From the NCBI GenBank assembly GCA_947628395.1, contig CANQZP010000057.1, forward strand, positions 1 through 8,793: a DNA stretch of 8,793 nt, read 5' to 3'. A model generated the notes under the pieces. That model was given only the letters and a program-made list of their open reading frames with translations, searched no databases and was not told the DNA's origin. The stretch comes from an uncultured Clostridia bacterium (GTDB taxonomy: Bacteria; Bacillota; Clostridia; TANB77; CAG-508). Each line of letters begins with the position of its first letter. Position 1 is the stretch's first letter. This document shows, in pieces, positions 1 to 6,176 of this stretch. The translations under genes were made by a program, and so were the position numbers.

Positions 1-1
1 G

Positions 2-85
2 AATGTGTTGTTATACTCTTATGTAGTGGTAACCGCATTCACTGCGGTTATTCATTTCCTATATTTATTATACTTAAAATTTTGA
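2..85 (+). other. 3' end of a possible small hydrophobic ORF, cut by the window edge
   Basis: From position 2 the plus strand is open for 27 codons and stops with TGA at 83-85. The peptide is almost entirely hydrophobic (Val, Leu, Tyr, Phe, Ala, Thr), with a single Lys near the end (YLKF). The true start and ribosome binding site would lie at or before the window edge. The frame overlaps the leftward promoter and the hairpin, an arrangement like toxin/antisense-RNA pairs. It may also be chance reading through a structured RNA locus, and I do not recognise a family. Confidence 0.2.
30..50. repeat. Perfect 8-bp inverted repeat (hairpin)
   Basis: TAACCGCA (30-37) and TGCGGTTA (43-50) are exact reverse complements around a 5-nt loop. 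The stem is much more GC-rich than its surroundings. Neither strand has a strong U-tract directly after it, so it does not look like a classic intrinsic terminator. It would lie in the first part of the RNA made from the leftward promoter at 67-95. Confidence 0.6.
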
Positions 86-95
86 CAAAAGTCAA
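67..95 (-). promoter_or_regulatory. Near-consensus sigma-A promoter reading leftward
   Basis: On the minus strand a -35 TTGACT (90-95) lies exactly 17 bp from a perfect -10 TATAAT (67-72). Transcription would start near position 60 and run left through the hairpin at 30-50 and out of the window. No long gene is visible in that direction: the only start is an ATG at about 51-53 with a 14-codon frame and no properly spaced Shine-Dalgarno sequence. A small or antisense RNA is therefore more likely than an mRNA. The promoter is downstream of the tRNA terminator, so it is a separate unit. Confidence 0.6.
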
Positions 96-146
96 TAATT
101 CCAATACAAATAACATATTTAAGCCAGTTGCATTAAATAAAAAAAT

Positions 147-190
147 AAAAAAACCTATAACTAAGTATTTACAACAGTTATAGGTTTTTT
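147..190. terminator. Bidirectional intrinsic terminator after the tRNA-Arg gene
   Basis: CCTATAACT (154-162) pairs perfectly with AGTTATAGG (176-184) around a 13-nt loop. An A-run before the stem and a T-run after it (185-190) give a U-tract on either strand. It begins 7 bp beyond the encoded CCA of the minus-strand tRNA, so its main job is probably to end the DUF1858/tRNA transcript. It could also stop rightward transcription entering from the left edge. Confidence 0.8.
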
Positions 191-196
191 CGTGTT

Positions 197-273
197 TGGT
201 GCACCTAACAGGAATCGAACCTGTGACCTCTCCCTTAGGAGGGGAGCGCTCTATCCTACTGAGCTATAGATGC
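197..273 (-). tRNA. tRNA-Arg (anticodon CCT), CCA encoded
   Basis: Reading the minus strand from 273 gives a complete cloverleaf of 74 nt plus an encoded CCA (197-199). The acceptor stem GCATCTA pairs with TAGGTGC, with one G-U pair. The D arm is GCTC/GAGC. The anticodon stem CTCCC/GGGAG encloses the loop CTCCTAA, giving anticodon CCT, which reads AGG (Arg). The T arm is ACAGG-TTCGATT-CCTGT and the discriminator base is A. No closer promoter is obvious, so it probably shares a transcript with the DUF1858 gene upstream. tRNA-Arg 3' ends are common integration sites, but I see no second copy of this 3' end in the window. Confidence 0.97.
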
Positions 274-288
274 ATTTTTGAAGAGTTT

Positions 289-309
289 GGGTGTCTTAAA
301 AAGACACCC
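289..309. repeat. Stable hairpin between the DUF1858 gene and the tRNA
   Basis: GGGTGTCTT (289-297) and AAGACACCC (301-309) form a 9-bp stem with a 3-nt loop, 12 bp past the DUF1858 stop codon. On the minus strand the stem is followed by AAACTC, not a U-tract, so it is a poor terminator. It could mark the mRNA 3' end, or be a processing or attenuation element that lets RNA polymerase continue into the tRNA. Confidence 0.55.
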
Positions 310-321
310 TCTTATATAATT

Positions 322-504
322 TTAAGCATTTAATTTTTCTAGTAATTCATCTACATTTATTCCGTGAACATCACATGCTTCTTCTAAAGTTTCTGCTTGA
401 GAAGCTGGGCATCCTAAGCAGTGCATTCCTGCATCTAATAATATATCTGCTTTTTCTGGACTTTGTTCTAATAATTCACCTATTTTTGTGTTTTTCTCTA
501 TCAT
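322..504 (-). CDS. Small CxxC redox-type protein, DUF1858 family
   Basis: This 60-residue protein fits the DUF1858 / hybrid-cluster-protein-associated redox disulfide family, which is about this size and common in anaerobic Firmicutes. It starts with a short helical region typical of the family (TKIGELLEQSPEKADILLDAG). The signature CLGCP follows at residues 29-33, with Cys29 and Cys32 as the likely redox or metal-binding pair. An acidic helical tail completes it, and it has no membrane segment or signal, so it should be cytoplasmic. The ATG start is fixed by AAGGAGGT about 6 nt upstream. The exact biochemical role of the family is not settled. A promoter lies just upstream at 537-565, and the tRNA-Arg downstream is probably co-transcribed. 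Confidence 0.9.
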   Translation of the reverse strand: MIEKNTKIGELLEQSPEKADILLDAGMHCLGCPASQAETLEEACDVHGINVDELLEKLNA

Positions 505-536
505 GAAGCTACCTCCTTATTAATATTTCGTTTTGT

Positions 537-565
537 ATTTTATCATATTTTTTTGAAAAAGTATA
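537..565 (-). promoter_or_regulatory. Probable extended -10 promoter of the DUF1858/tRNA unit
   Basis: The minus strand reads TGATAAAAT (537-545), an extended -10 (TGn plus TAAAAT). The best -35 at 17 bp spacing is weak (TATACT, 560-565). Transcription would start about 10 bp ahead of the ribosome binding site of the DUF1858 gene. Its -35 overlaps the -35 of the rightward promoter by two bases, making a divergent pair. Confidence 0.45.
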
Positions 566-592
566 GACAAATTTCATTTTTTGTTGTATTAT
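564..592 (+). promoter_or_regulatory. Probable sigma-A promoter of the secretion operon
   Basis: TAGACA (564-569) lies 17 bp from TATTAT (587-592). Each hexamer has one mismatch to consensus. The predicted start near 600 gives a leader of about 30 nt before the small membrane-protein gene at 633. No other good promoter is apparent until 4068, so this one probably drives 633-4067. A short CTCC/GGAG pairing (about 613-616 with 623-626) could partly mask the first Shine-Dalgarno sequence. Confidence 0.5.
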
Positions 593-632
593 TTTGGTAA
601 TTTATATGGGGGCTCCATTTTAGGAGGTTACT

Positions 633-776
633 TTGAATAATTTAATTCACGCATTTTTTATTGTTTTGCTTATACATGTTTTTATTTGTTTTTATTATCT
701 TTATTCTTTATTTGAAATCTTATTTATTCACAAAAAACAAGGTTCAAAATTGAAAATCAAAAAAAATATTAATTAA
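633..776 (+). CDS. 47-residue single-pass membrane protein (hypothetical), first gene of the operon
   Basis: A TTG start at 633 sits 4 nt after AGGAGGT (622-628), the same arrangement seen for the next gene and for the gene at 2895. The frame runs 47 codons to TAA (774-776) and ends 4 bp before the AAGGAGGT of the coupling-protein gene, so it fits cleanly into the operon. Residues 5-33 are one continuous hydrophobic, aromatic-rich segment (Ile, Leu, Phe, Tyr). Residues 34-45 are a lysine-rich tail that would face the cytoplasm. I do not recognise a family. Position and topology suggest a small accessory subunit or regulator of the membrane complex encoded downstream. Its shortness and TTG start are probably why it would be missed. 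Confidence 0.65.
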   Translation: MNNLIHAFFIVLLIHVFICFYYLYSLFEILFIHKKQGSKLKIKKNIN

Positions 777-791
777 TTTTAAGGAGGTATT

Positions 792-2564
792 TTGAAAAGA
801 AAATTATTCCGTTTTATTTTTGTTGCTTTTTTTACAATCATTTATTTTTTTATTTTTATTTATTTTTTTAGTCCAATTTTTAAGGCTAATTCTATAGTTT
901 TTCCTTATGCTATTCATCCTTTTGATATTTCTTTATTATATCCTAAAGTTTGGAGCATTTTAAAAAATACTTTTATTTTTTCTTGTATTATTTCTGGATT
1001 GATTATTTCTAATTTTATTTATTCTTTTTATCTTCGTTTATTCTCTAAGAAAATTAATTTAGAAAAAAAAGTTTCTACTAATTTTTCTTTAAATCCAGAC
1101 GAACTTTCTTTGTATATTGGTAAGAATATTTCTGATGAATCTGTGTTTATTCCTGAAAAAGGATTATTTCAAAATATTTTAGTTACAGGTGGTATTGGTA
1201 CTGGAAAAACTAGTTCTCTCTTGTATCCTCTTACAAAGCAACTTATAGAATTTAAAAGTTCTAATCCAAATGAAAAATTAGCATTTTTGATTTTAGATGT
1301 AAAGGGAAATTATCATAAATATGTAAGTCAAATAGCTAAGAATTGTAATAGATTAGATGATTTGATTATTATTGGACTTAATCATGATACTAGATATAAT
1401 CCGCTTCATAAGCCACATTTGAAAGCTCAGGTTTTGGCTAATCGTTTGAAAACTATTTTAACTCTTTTTAGTCCTAATAATCCTGAGACATATTGGATTG
1501 ATAAGTCTGAACAAGTATTAACTGAGGCTATAAAGCTCTGTAGATTATATAACAATAACTATGTTACTTTTATAGAGCTTCACAAATTAATTTCATCTGA
1601 TTCTTATTATAAAGAAAAGATTGAATTTTTAAGAAAAAAATTTATTGAAAGAAAGCTTTCTCATGAGCAGATAGAAATTTTATATACTTGTATTGATTTT
1701 TTTGAAAATGAATTTTTTAATTTAGATTCTCGTGTTTTATCTATTTTAAAATCTGAAATCTCTCGAATAACTAATATTTTTGTATCTGATCCTGAAATAT
1801 CAAAAATCTTTTGCTCTCCTGAATCTGATTTAAGTTTTTATAGTTTCAAAGATGTTTTAGATAATGGAAAAATAGTTGTTTTAGATATGAATATTTCTGA
1901 GTATTCTATGTTATCCAAAATTATTTCTGCTTATTTGAAATTAGATTTTCAAGCTGAAATTTTATCTTCTCTTTCGTATCTTTCTAGTGATGAAATGCGT
2001 ACTTCCTGCTTTTTATGTGATGAATATCATGAATATGTTACTTTATCTGATGCTTCTTTTTTCTCTCAATCACGTGAGGCTAGATGTATAAATATTGTTG
2101 CTACTCAGAGTTACACTTCTCTTTTAAATACTTTAAATAATTCTAATAATACTAGGGTTATTATTCAATGTTTAATCAATAAATTTTGGTTTAGGACAGA
2201 TGATTCTTTTACTATTGAAGAAGCTCAAAAACAGCTTGGGAAAGAAGAAAAAGAACGTTCTTCTTTGACTATTTCTGAAAATGCAAAGTCTACAAATTTT
2301 AATTTTTTTACTAATTCTTTTATTTCTCAAGATTCTAGTTTATCAGAAAGTGTTAATACTTATAGTCAAAAAGATTTTTTATATGATACTAATTTTTTTA
2401 CTCAAGAACTTAAGACTTTTTCTTGTCTTGGATTTATTTCAGATGGTTCAAAAATCCTTTATCCTTCACAGATATTTCTTAAACCATATTTTAAAGATGA
2501 CTCTCCCGAAAAAAATTTTTATTATAATATGAAAGGATTTGATTTAGATGAAAAATTTTTCTAA
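792..2564 (+). CDS. VirD4/TraG-family type IV coupling protein (DNA-translocation ATPase)
   Basis: This 590-residue protein has the coupling-protein layout. Two N-terminal membrane helices (about 5-30 and 53-82) are followed by a cytoplasmic RecA-like ATPase. Walker A is GGIGTGKT (133-140). The family motif DVKG follows at 169-172, corresponding to the usual DPKG. Walker B ends in the acidic pair Asp410-Glu411 (FLCDE). ATQS (437-440) matches the conserved Gln-Ser motif after Walker B. GKIVVLDM (359-366) is the strand usually found before Walker B. The region between the nucleotide-binding motifs matches the all-alpha insert in position. In known systems such proteins dock substrate DNA-protein complexes to the secretion channel. 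The TTG start is supported by AAGGAGGT (781-788). The gene overlaps the next one by 17 bp, implying coupled translation. VirB4 is less likely because of the two N-terminal helices and the motif set. Confidence 0.88.
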   Translation: MKRKLFRFIFVAFFTIIYFFIFIYFFSPIFKANSIVFPYAIHPFDISLLYPKVWSILKNTFIFSCIISGLIISNFIYSFYLRLFSKKINLEKKVSTNFSLNPDELSLYIGKNISDESVFIPEKGLFQNILVTGGIGTGKTSSLLYPLTKQLIEFKSSNPNEKLAFLILDVKGNYHKYVSQIAKNCNRLDDLIIIGLNHDTRYNPLHKPHLKAQVLANRLKTILTLFSPNNPETYWIDKSEQVLTEAIKLCRLYNNNYVTFIELHKLISSDSYYKEKIEFLRKKFIERKLSHEQIEILYTCIDFFENEFFNLDSRVLSILKSEISRITNIFVSDPEISKIFCSPESDLSFYSFKDVLDNGKIVVLDMNISEYSMLSKIISAYLKLDFQAEILSSLSYLSSDEMRTSCFLCDEYHEYVTLSDASFFSQSREARCINIVATQSYTSLLNTLNNSNNTRVIIQCLINKFWFRTDDSFTIEEAQKQLGKEEKERSSLTISENAKSTNFNFFTNSFISQDSSLSESVNTYSQKDFLYDTNFFTQELKTFSCLGFISDGSKILYPSQIFLKPYFKDDSPEKNFYYNMKGFDLDEKFF

Positions 2565-2886
2565 ACTAAAATATTATATTTTATTTATTTTATTTTTGTT
2601 TATTGTTTTTATATTTTGTGCAGATAATAGTTCTTTTTCTGCTTATCCAAAATTAATTTCTACTTTAAACTCTGCTTTTGAAAAGATAGAATCTTGGATA
2701 ATAAAAATTTCTACACCTGCTGCAGCTATTGCTGTTGGTAGTGGTGTTTTAATGAAAAAATTTAGTTTTGGTGATGAAGAAAAAATGCGTACAGGGAAAA
2801 AGCTTATAAAGAGTGCTCTTTTTTCTTATGCTTTTATTCTTTCTATAGATTTAATTTTATCTACTATTAATACTTTAGTAAGTTAG
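2548..2886 (+). CDS. VirB2/TrbC-like pilin-type small membrane protein
   Basis: The product has 112 residues. A hydrophobic signal-like segment (9-24) leads into a short extracytoplasmic stretch. Two further hydrophobic helices (about 50-70, Ala/Gly-rich with STPAAAIAVGSG, and about 88-110) are separated by a charged loop at 75-88 (GDEEKMRTGKKLIK). Small size, signal peptide and a helical hairpin with a basic loop are the hallmarks of VirB2/TrbC pilins and their Gram-positive counterparts, and the position before a VirB6-like gene fits. The Cys at 24 lacks a proper lipobox (Phe precedes it), so lipidation is unlikely. The ATG lies inside the end of the coupling-protein gene, with AAAGGA upstream. 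The family call rests on architecture and context more than on strict motifs. Confidence 0.65.
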   Translation: MKNFSKLKYYILFILFLFIVFIFCADNSSFSAYPKLISTLNSAFEKIESWIIKISTPAAAIAVGSGVLMKKFSFGDEEKMRTGKKLIKSALFSYAFILSIDLILSTINTLVS

Positions 2887-2894
2887 GAGGAAAA

Positions 2895-3773
2895 TTGGAA
2901 ACAAATAATATAACAGATACAATAGTAAATTCTTTAAATACTATTTTTAAGAGTTTGCAGGATTCTTTAGATGGTAATGTTTTTAAAATTTTAGATGAAA
3001 TAACTTTTATAAATACTGATATTTTAGATAATAGTTATTTTTCTAATCTTTTGTCTGATAAGGCTAATGGTATTATTTTAATTGCAAATGCCTTGCTTTT
3101 TGCTGTTTTAATTTATTATGCTATTTCTCATTTATTTTCTCATTTTTCTATGTCTAATTCTTCTCAGTCTCCGCTTCAGTTTATTTCAAAATTTGTTTTA
3201 TGTGCTTTATTAATTAATTTTTCGCAGTTTATTTGTGAACAGATAATTTATATTTTTTCTCTTGTTACTGATTGTGTAAGAAATATTGGTCTATCCTTTT
3301 TTTCTATAAATATTTCTTTTTCATTTTGGTCTGAACAAGTAAATGATGTATTTTTGACTGAGACTTTTCCAGCTATTAATCTTTTTACATTTTCAGGTAT
3401 ACTGAAATCATTTTTGTGTTTTGGCTCTATTAATTTACTTTTTACTTATTCTTTAAGATATATTTTTATTAAAATTTTAATTTTGTTTTTCCCTTTTGCA
3501 ATTTTATCTATTTGTTTAGATTCTACTAAATGGATTTTTAAGATGTGGCTTAAAAATTTTGCTTCTTTACTTTTTGTACAAATTATTGTATCAGTTATTC
3601 TTTTAATTACTATTAGCTTAAAATATACTTTTACTGATACTACTATTAAAGTTTTATATATTGGTACTTTATTTGCTCTTATGAAGGCTAATTCTTTTAT
3701 TAGGGAATTCTTTAGTGGATTTGCAACTGATGTTACAAATGGTTTTAATTCAATGAGAAATTTATTAGGTTAA
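2895..3773 (+). CDS. VirB6/TrbL-like polytopic inner-membrane channel protein
   Basis: This 292-residue protein has a soluble N-terminus (1-57) followed by about five or six membrane helices (roughly 59-82, 96-124, 163-185, 186-208, 222-245, 252-266) and a short cytoplasmic C-terminus. The stretch at 187-230 keeps the VirB6/TrbL pattern: an Arg-Tyr pair (LRYIF), an inner helix with FPFA, then a Trp-rich segment (TKWIFKMW) leading to a Gln in the next helix (FVQ). VirB6-type proteins form the inner-membrane part of the translocation channel. The TTG start lies 4 nt after AGGAGG (2885-2890), which overlaps the stop codon of the upstream gene. It sits between pilin-like and PrgI-like genes, the usual order in Gram-positive conjugation modules. 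Confidence 0.75.
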   Translation: METNNITDTIVNSLNTIFKSLQDSLDGNVFKILDEITFINTDILDNSYFSNLLSDKANGIILIANALLFAVLIYYAISHLFSHFSMSNSSQSPLQFISKFVLCALLINFSQFICEQIIYIFSLVTDCVRNIGLSFFSINISFSFWSEQVNDVFLTETFPAINLFTFSGILKSFLCFGSINLLFTYSLRYIFIKILILFFPFAILSICLDSTKWIFKMWLKNFASLLFVQIIVSVILLITISLKYTFTDTTIKVLYIGTLFALMKANSFIREFFSGFATDVTNGFNSMRNLLG

Positions 3774-3782
3774 GGAGGTTTT

Positions 3783-4067
3783 ATGAATTTTATTTTTCCT
3801 AAAAATTATAACTTTTCTTTTAAATTGTTTGGTTTTATAGATTATTCTACTGTAATTATTAATATTATTTATGGTTTGTTTATTTTTATTATAATAAATT
3901 TGCTTGTATCAACACTTTCTATGAAAATTTATTTATTTATAATTTTATTTCTTCCTTTTTTTCTTTTTACTGCTTTAAATATTCATAGGGAAAATATTTT
4001 TATTATTTTTTTATATTTGATAAAGTACATGAAAAGACAAAAAATTTATTTTTACAACAAATTGTAA
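3783..4067 (+). CDS. PrgI-like small membrane protein of the secretion module
   Basis: The product has 94 residues. It has a short N-terminal segment with an FPKNY motif, two membrane helices (about 22-43 and 47-65) and a basic, aromatic C-terminal amphipathic stretch (LIKYMKRQKIYFY, about 79-91). Size, two-helix layout and the terminal Lys/Tyr-rich tail resemble the PrgI family, which in Gram-positive conjugation operons lies between the VirB6-like and VirB4-like genes. The ATG is supported by GGAGG immediately upstream, overlapping the previous stop region. The expected VirB4 gene does not follow: the next gene is dnaD-like. The family assignment is by layout and gene order, since no catalytic motif exists to confirm it. 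Confidence 0.6.
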   Translation: MNFIFPKNYNFSFKLFGFIDYSTVIINIIYGLFIFIIINLLVSTLSMKIYLFIILFLPFFLFTALNIHRENIFIIFLYLIKYMKRQKIYFYNKL

Positions 4068-4096
4068 TTGTAAATTTTATACAAAGATGTTATAAT
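4068..4096 (+). promoter_or_regulatory. Extended -10 sigma-A promoter of the dnaD-dnaC unit
   Basis: TTGTAA (4068-4073) lies 17 bp from a perfect TATAAT (4091-4096), which is preceded by an extended -10 TG (4088-4089, TGT). The predicted start near 4103 gives a leader of about 25 nt. The -35 begins on the base after the stop codon of the PrgI-like gene. No terminator is visible between them, so read-through from the secretion operon could add to expression. Confidence 0.7.
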
Positions 4097-4128
4097 TTTT
4101 TAAATTAAACATTTATGGAGGAATTCTA

Positions 4129-5097
4129 ATGAAGCTTGATAAAAATGATAAATCAATTTTATTTTCTAATACTGATATACCTGATGTTTTTTTTACTGAA
4201 TATCTTTCTTTTGCAAATGGTGATTTTGTAAAAGTTTATTTATATATTGTTTTTTTATCAAAATATGATAAAGATATTAAAATAAATGATTTATCAAAAA
4301 AGCTTGCTTTGCCACTAAAAACTATTCAGGAGGCTTTTAAGTTTTGGGAAGATCTTGGTGTTTTGGTAAAAAAACATTCTGGTTATGTTTTATGTGATCT
4401 TCAAGAAATTGAGCTTCATAAATTGTATTCTCCTAAAGTTTCTTCTTCTCCTGAAGATATAAAGAAAAATGCAAAAAATCAATACAGAGCAAAAGCTATT
4501 GAAAATATAAATAATCAGTTTTTCCAAGGTATAATGTCTCCTTCTTGGTATAATGATATTGACCTTTGGTTTAAAAAATATGGTTTTGATGAGCAGGTTA
4601 TGCTTGCACTTTTTAATTATTGTTATGATCATTCTGCTTTACATAGAAATTATATTCAAGTCGTTGCAGATAGTTGGTATAAAAATAATATTAAATCTTT
4701 TTCAGATTTAGATTCTTATTATGAAAAACAAGAAAAGGTTTCTAATATTAAAAAGAATATTATTAAAAAGTTATCTTTAAATAGGAATTTAACAGTTTAT
4801 GAAAATGCTTATATTGAAAAGTGGACTGTTGATTATAATTATAATATTGATATTATTGAAATTGCTTTAAAAAGAACTACTTCTAAGTCTAATATTAGTT
4901 TTGATTATTTAGATAAAATTATTACTGACTGGCATGATAGGAATTTAAAAACACCTGCTGAAATTGAGAAATTTTTATCTTCAATGAAACAGAAAAATAA
5001 GGATATTAAAGAATTGGAAAAGAAAACAAATTATAATAATAATATAAAAAGGAATTATGATAATTTGGATAATTTATATGCTAATTTGAAAGGATAG
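4129..5097 (+). CDS. dnaD: DnaD-like primosome protein with two DnaB_2 domains
   Basis: This 322-residue protein has the clostridial DnaD-like layout. An N-terminal winged-helix region (about 20-85: initiation of growth, then KINDLSKKLALPLKTIQEAF as the helix-turn-helix part) is followed by two DnaB_2-type domains. Each domain ends in the YxxxIxxxW-type motif: YIQVVADSW at 175-183 and YLDKIITDW at 260-268. The Lys/Asn-rich C-terminal tail (284-322) would be flexible and may contact DNA. In Firmicutes this family remodels DNA at origins or restart sites and works with the helicase loader, here encoded 2 bp downstream. The ATG is set by GGAGG (4117-4121) 7 nt upstream. The symbol follows the family; strict orthology with Bacillus DnaD or DnaB is not shown. 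Confidence 0.87.
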   Translation: MKLDKNDKSILFSNTDIPDVFFTEYLSFANGDFVKVYLYIVFLSKYDKDIKINDLSKKLALPLKTIQEAFKFWEDLGVLVKKHSGYVLCDLQEIELHKLYSPKVSSSPEDIKKNAKNQYRAKAIENINNQFFQGIMSPSWYNDIDLWFKKYGFDEQVMLALFNYCYDHSALHRNYIQVVADSWYKNNIKSFSDLDSYYEKQEKVSNIKKNIIKKLSLNRNLTVYENAYIEKWTVDYNYNIDIIEIALKRTTSKSNISFDYLDKIITDWHDRNLKTPAEIEKFLSSMKQKNKDIKELEKKTNYNNNIKRNYDNLDNLYANLKG

Positions 5098-5099
5098 TT

Positions 5100-6120
5100 A
5101 TGGATGGTTCTTTATTAAAACAATTATTAATTGAATATGATTCTAAAAGGCAATTAGCTATTTTAGAGGCTGAAAATAGAAAAAACAATCTTTATTTAGA
5201 GCATCCTGAAATAGAAGAATTAGATTTAAAAATAAATAATTTATCTATTAGTTCTGTAAAAGATATTTTATTTTTAGAGCCTGAAAAAAAAGAACAGAAA
5301 TTAAAAGAATTACAAGAAAAAATGGATGAATTGATTAAAGAAAAAAATTCTTTACTAAAAAAGTTGAATATTCCAGATGGCTATTTAGAGCCTAATTTTG
5401 AATGTTCTATCTGCATGGATACTGGTTATATTGTAAATAACTCTCAAACTACAATGTGTCCTTGTCTTAAACAAAAAATGTTTAATTTAGAATATAATAA
5501 ATCTAATATTGGAAATATTGAAAAAGAAAATTTTGATAATTTTAATTTTGAATTATATTCAAATTCTTCAAATTATGATTTATATAAATCTAATTCATCT
5601 CCTAGAGAAAATATTAAAGTAATCTGTGAGTTGGCTCATAAATTTGTTGATAATTTTGATAGTCCTGAAGAAAAAAATCTTATGTTTTTAGGTCCTACTG
5701 GACTTGGAAAGACGTTTTTGTCAAATTGTATAGCTAAAGAATTGTTGTCAAATCGGTAAAACTGTCCTTTATCAGACAGCTCCTATCATGTTAGATATGA
5801 TAACTTCAGCTCATTTTGAAAAGGATAATTCTTATAAAGAGATATTAGATAATATTTTAAATGTTGATCTTCTTATAATTGATGACTTGGGTACAGAGAC
5901 TTTAAATAGTATGAAGTTTGCTGAACTTTTTACTATTATAAATACTAGATTATTAAACCAAAATAATAAAATAACTAAGACAATAATTTCTACAAATTTA
6001 GATTTAAAAGATATTTTTGATATTTATCAGGAGCGTATTGCTTCTCGTATTGTAGGAAATTATAATATTTGTAAATTTTTTGGTGATGATATTCGTTTAA
6101 AAAGGAAATCAACAAAGTAA
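5100..6120 (+). pseudogene. dnaC: DnaC/DnaI-type helicase loader ATPase, frameshifted
   Basis: Two frames together make one helicase loader of about 339 residues, normal for the clostridial family. The first part (5100-5759, 219 codons) holds an N-terminal coiled region (about 1-90), a zinc-type Cys cluster (Cys102, Cys105, Cys120, Cys122) and Walker A GPTGLGKT (198-205). The second part (frame of 5788-6120) supplies Walker B LLIIDD (reconstructed 257-262), the ISTN sensor-1 type motif and an ERIASRI segment with the likely arginine finger. The junction reads AAT-C-GGT-AAA: removing the C at 5754 restores the family-like SNGKTVLYQT. Neither half can hydrolyse ATP alone, and the downstream ATG (5788) has no good ribosome binding site. 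The start is supported by AAAGGA, 5 nt upstream. Because such a loader should be essential, a sequencing error or recent mutation is as likely as a true pseudogene. Confidence 0.85.
5751..5760 (+). other. Frameshift site in the dnaC-like gene
   Basis: The in-frame series AAT-CGG-TAA ends the first part. Skipping one base here (C5754, or equivalently slipping +1 at the CGG-TAA stop) joins the two halves. By eye, this is the only CGG trinucleotide on the plus strand between 633 and 6120, which fits an inserted base better than a native codon. No Shine-Dalgarno-like stimulator of the prfB type is seen just upstream. Confidence 0.7.
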
Positions 6121-6130
6121 AAAAATAGAC

Positions 6131-6169
6131 AAAAATCCACAGATTGTAAACAATCTGTGGATTTTTTTT
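6131..6169. terminator. Bidirectional intrinsic terminator between dnaC and gyrA
   Basis: ATCCACAGATTG (6135-6146) pairs perfectly with CAATCTGTGGAT (6151-6162) around a TAAA tetraloop. The stem extends through the A- and T-runs and is followed by U-tracts on both strands (6162-6169 on plus, about 6121-6134 on minus). It lies 10 bp past the dnaC stop and 7 bp past the gyrA stop and serves both convergent genes. Confidence 0.93.
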
Positions 6170-6176
6170 GTTTTTA

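Noticed and set aside
197..273. tRNA-Arg as the attachment site of an integrated element
   Set aside because: No integrase gene and no second copy of the tRNA 3' end is visible. The terminator and DUF1858 gene also sit in their normal places around the tRNA.
2281..2532. Plus-strand 83-codon frame inside the coupling-protein gene
   Set aside because: It lies out of frame within a well-supported ATPase gene and its Leu/Ile-rich product is what T-rich codons give when shifted.
4390..4632. Minus-strand 80-codon frame opposite dnaD
   Set aside because: It lies antisense to a clear DnaD-like gene, with no ribosome binding site or recognisable motif.
5740..5790. Programmed +1 frameshifting of the dnaC-like gene
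   Set aside because: The slip site CGG-TAA would re-pair poorly and no Shine-Dalgarno-like or obvious structural stimulator is seen nearby. A single inserted base is simpler, though recoding is not excluded.
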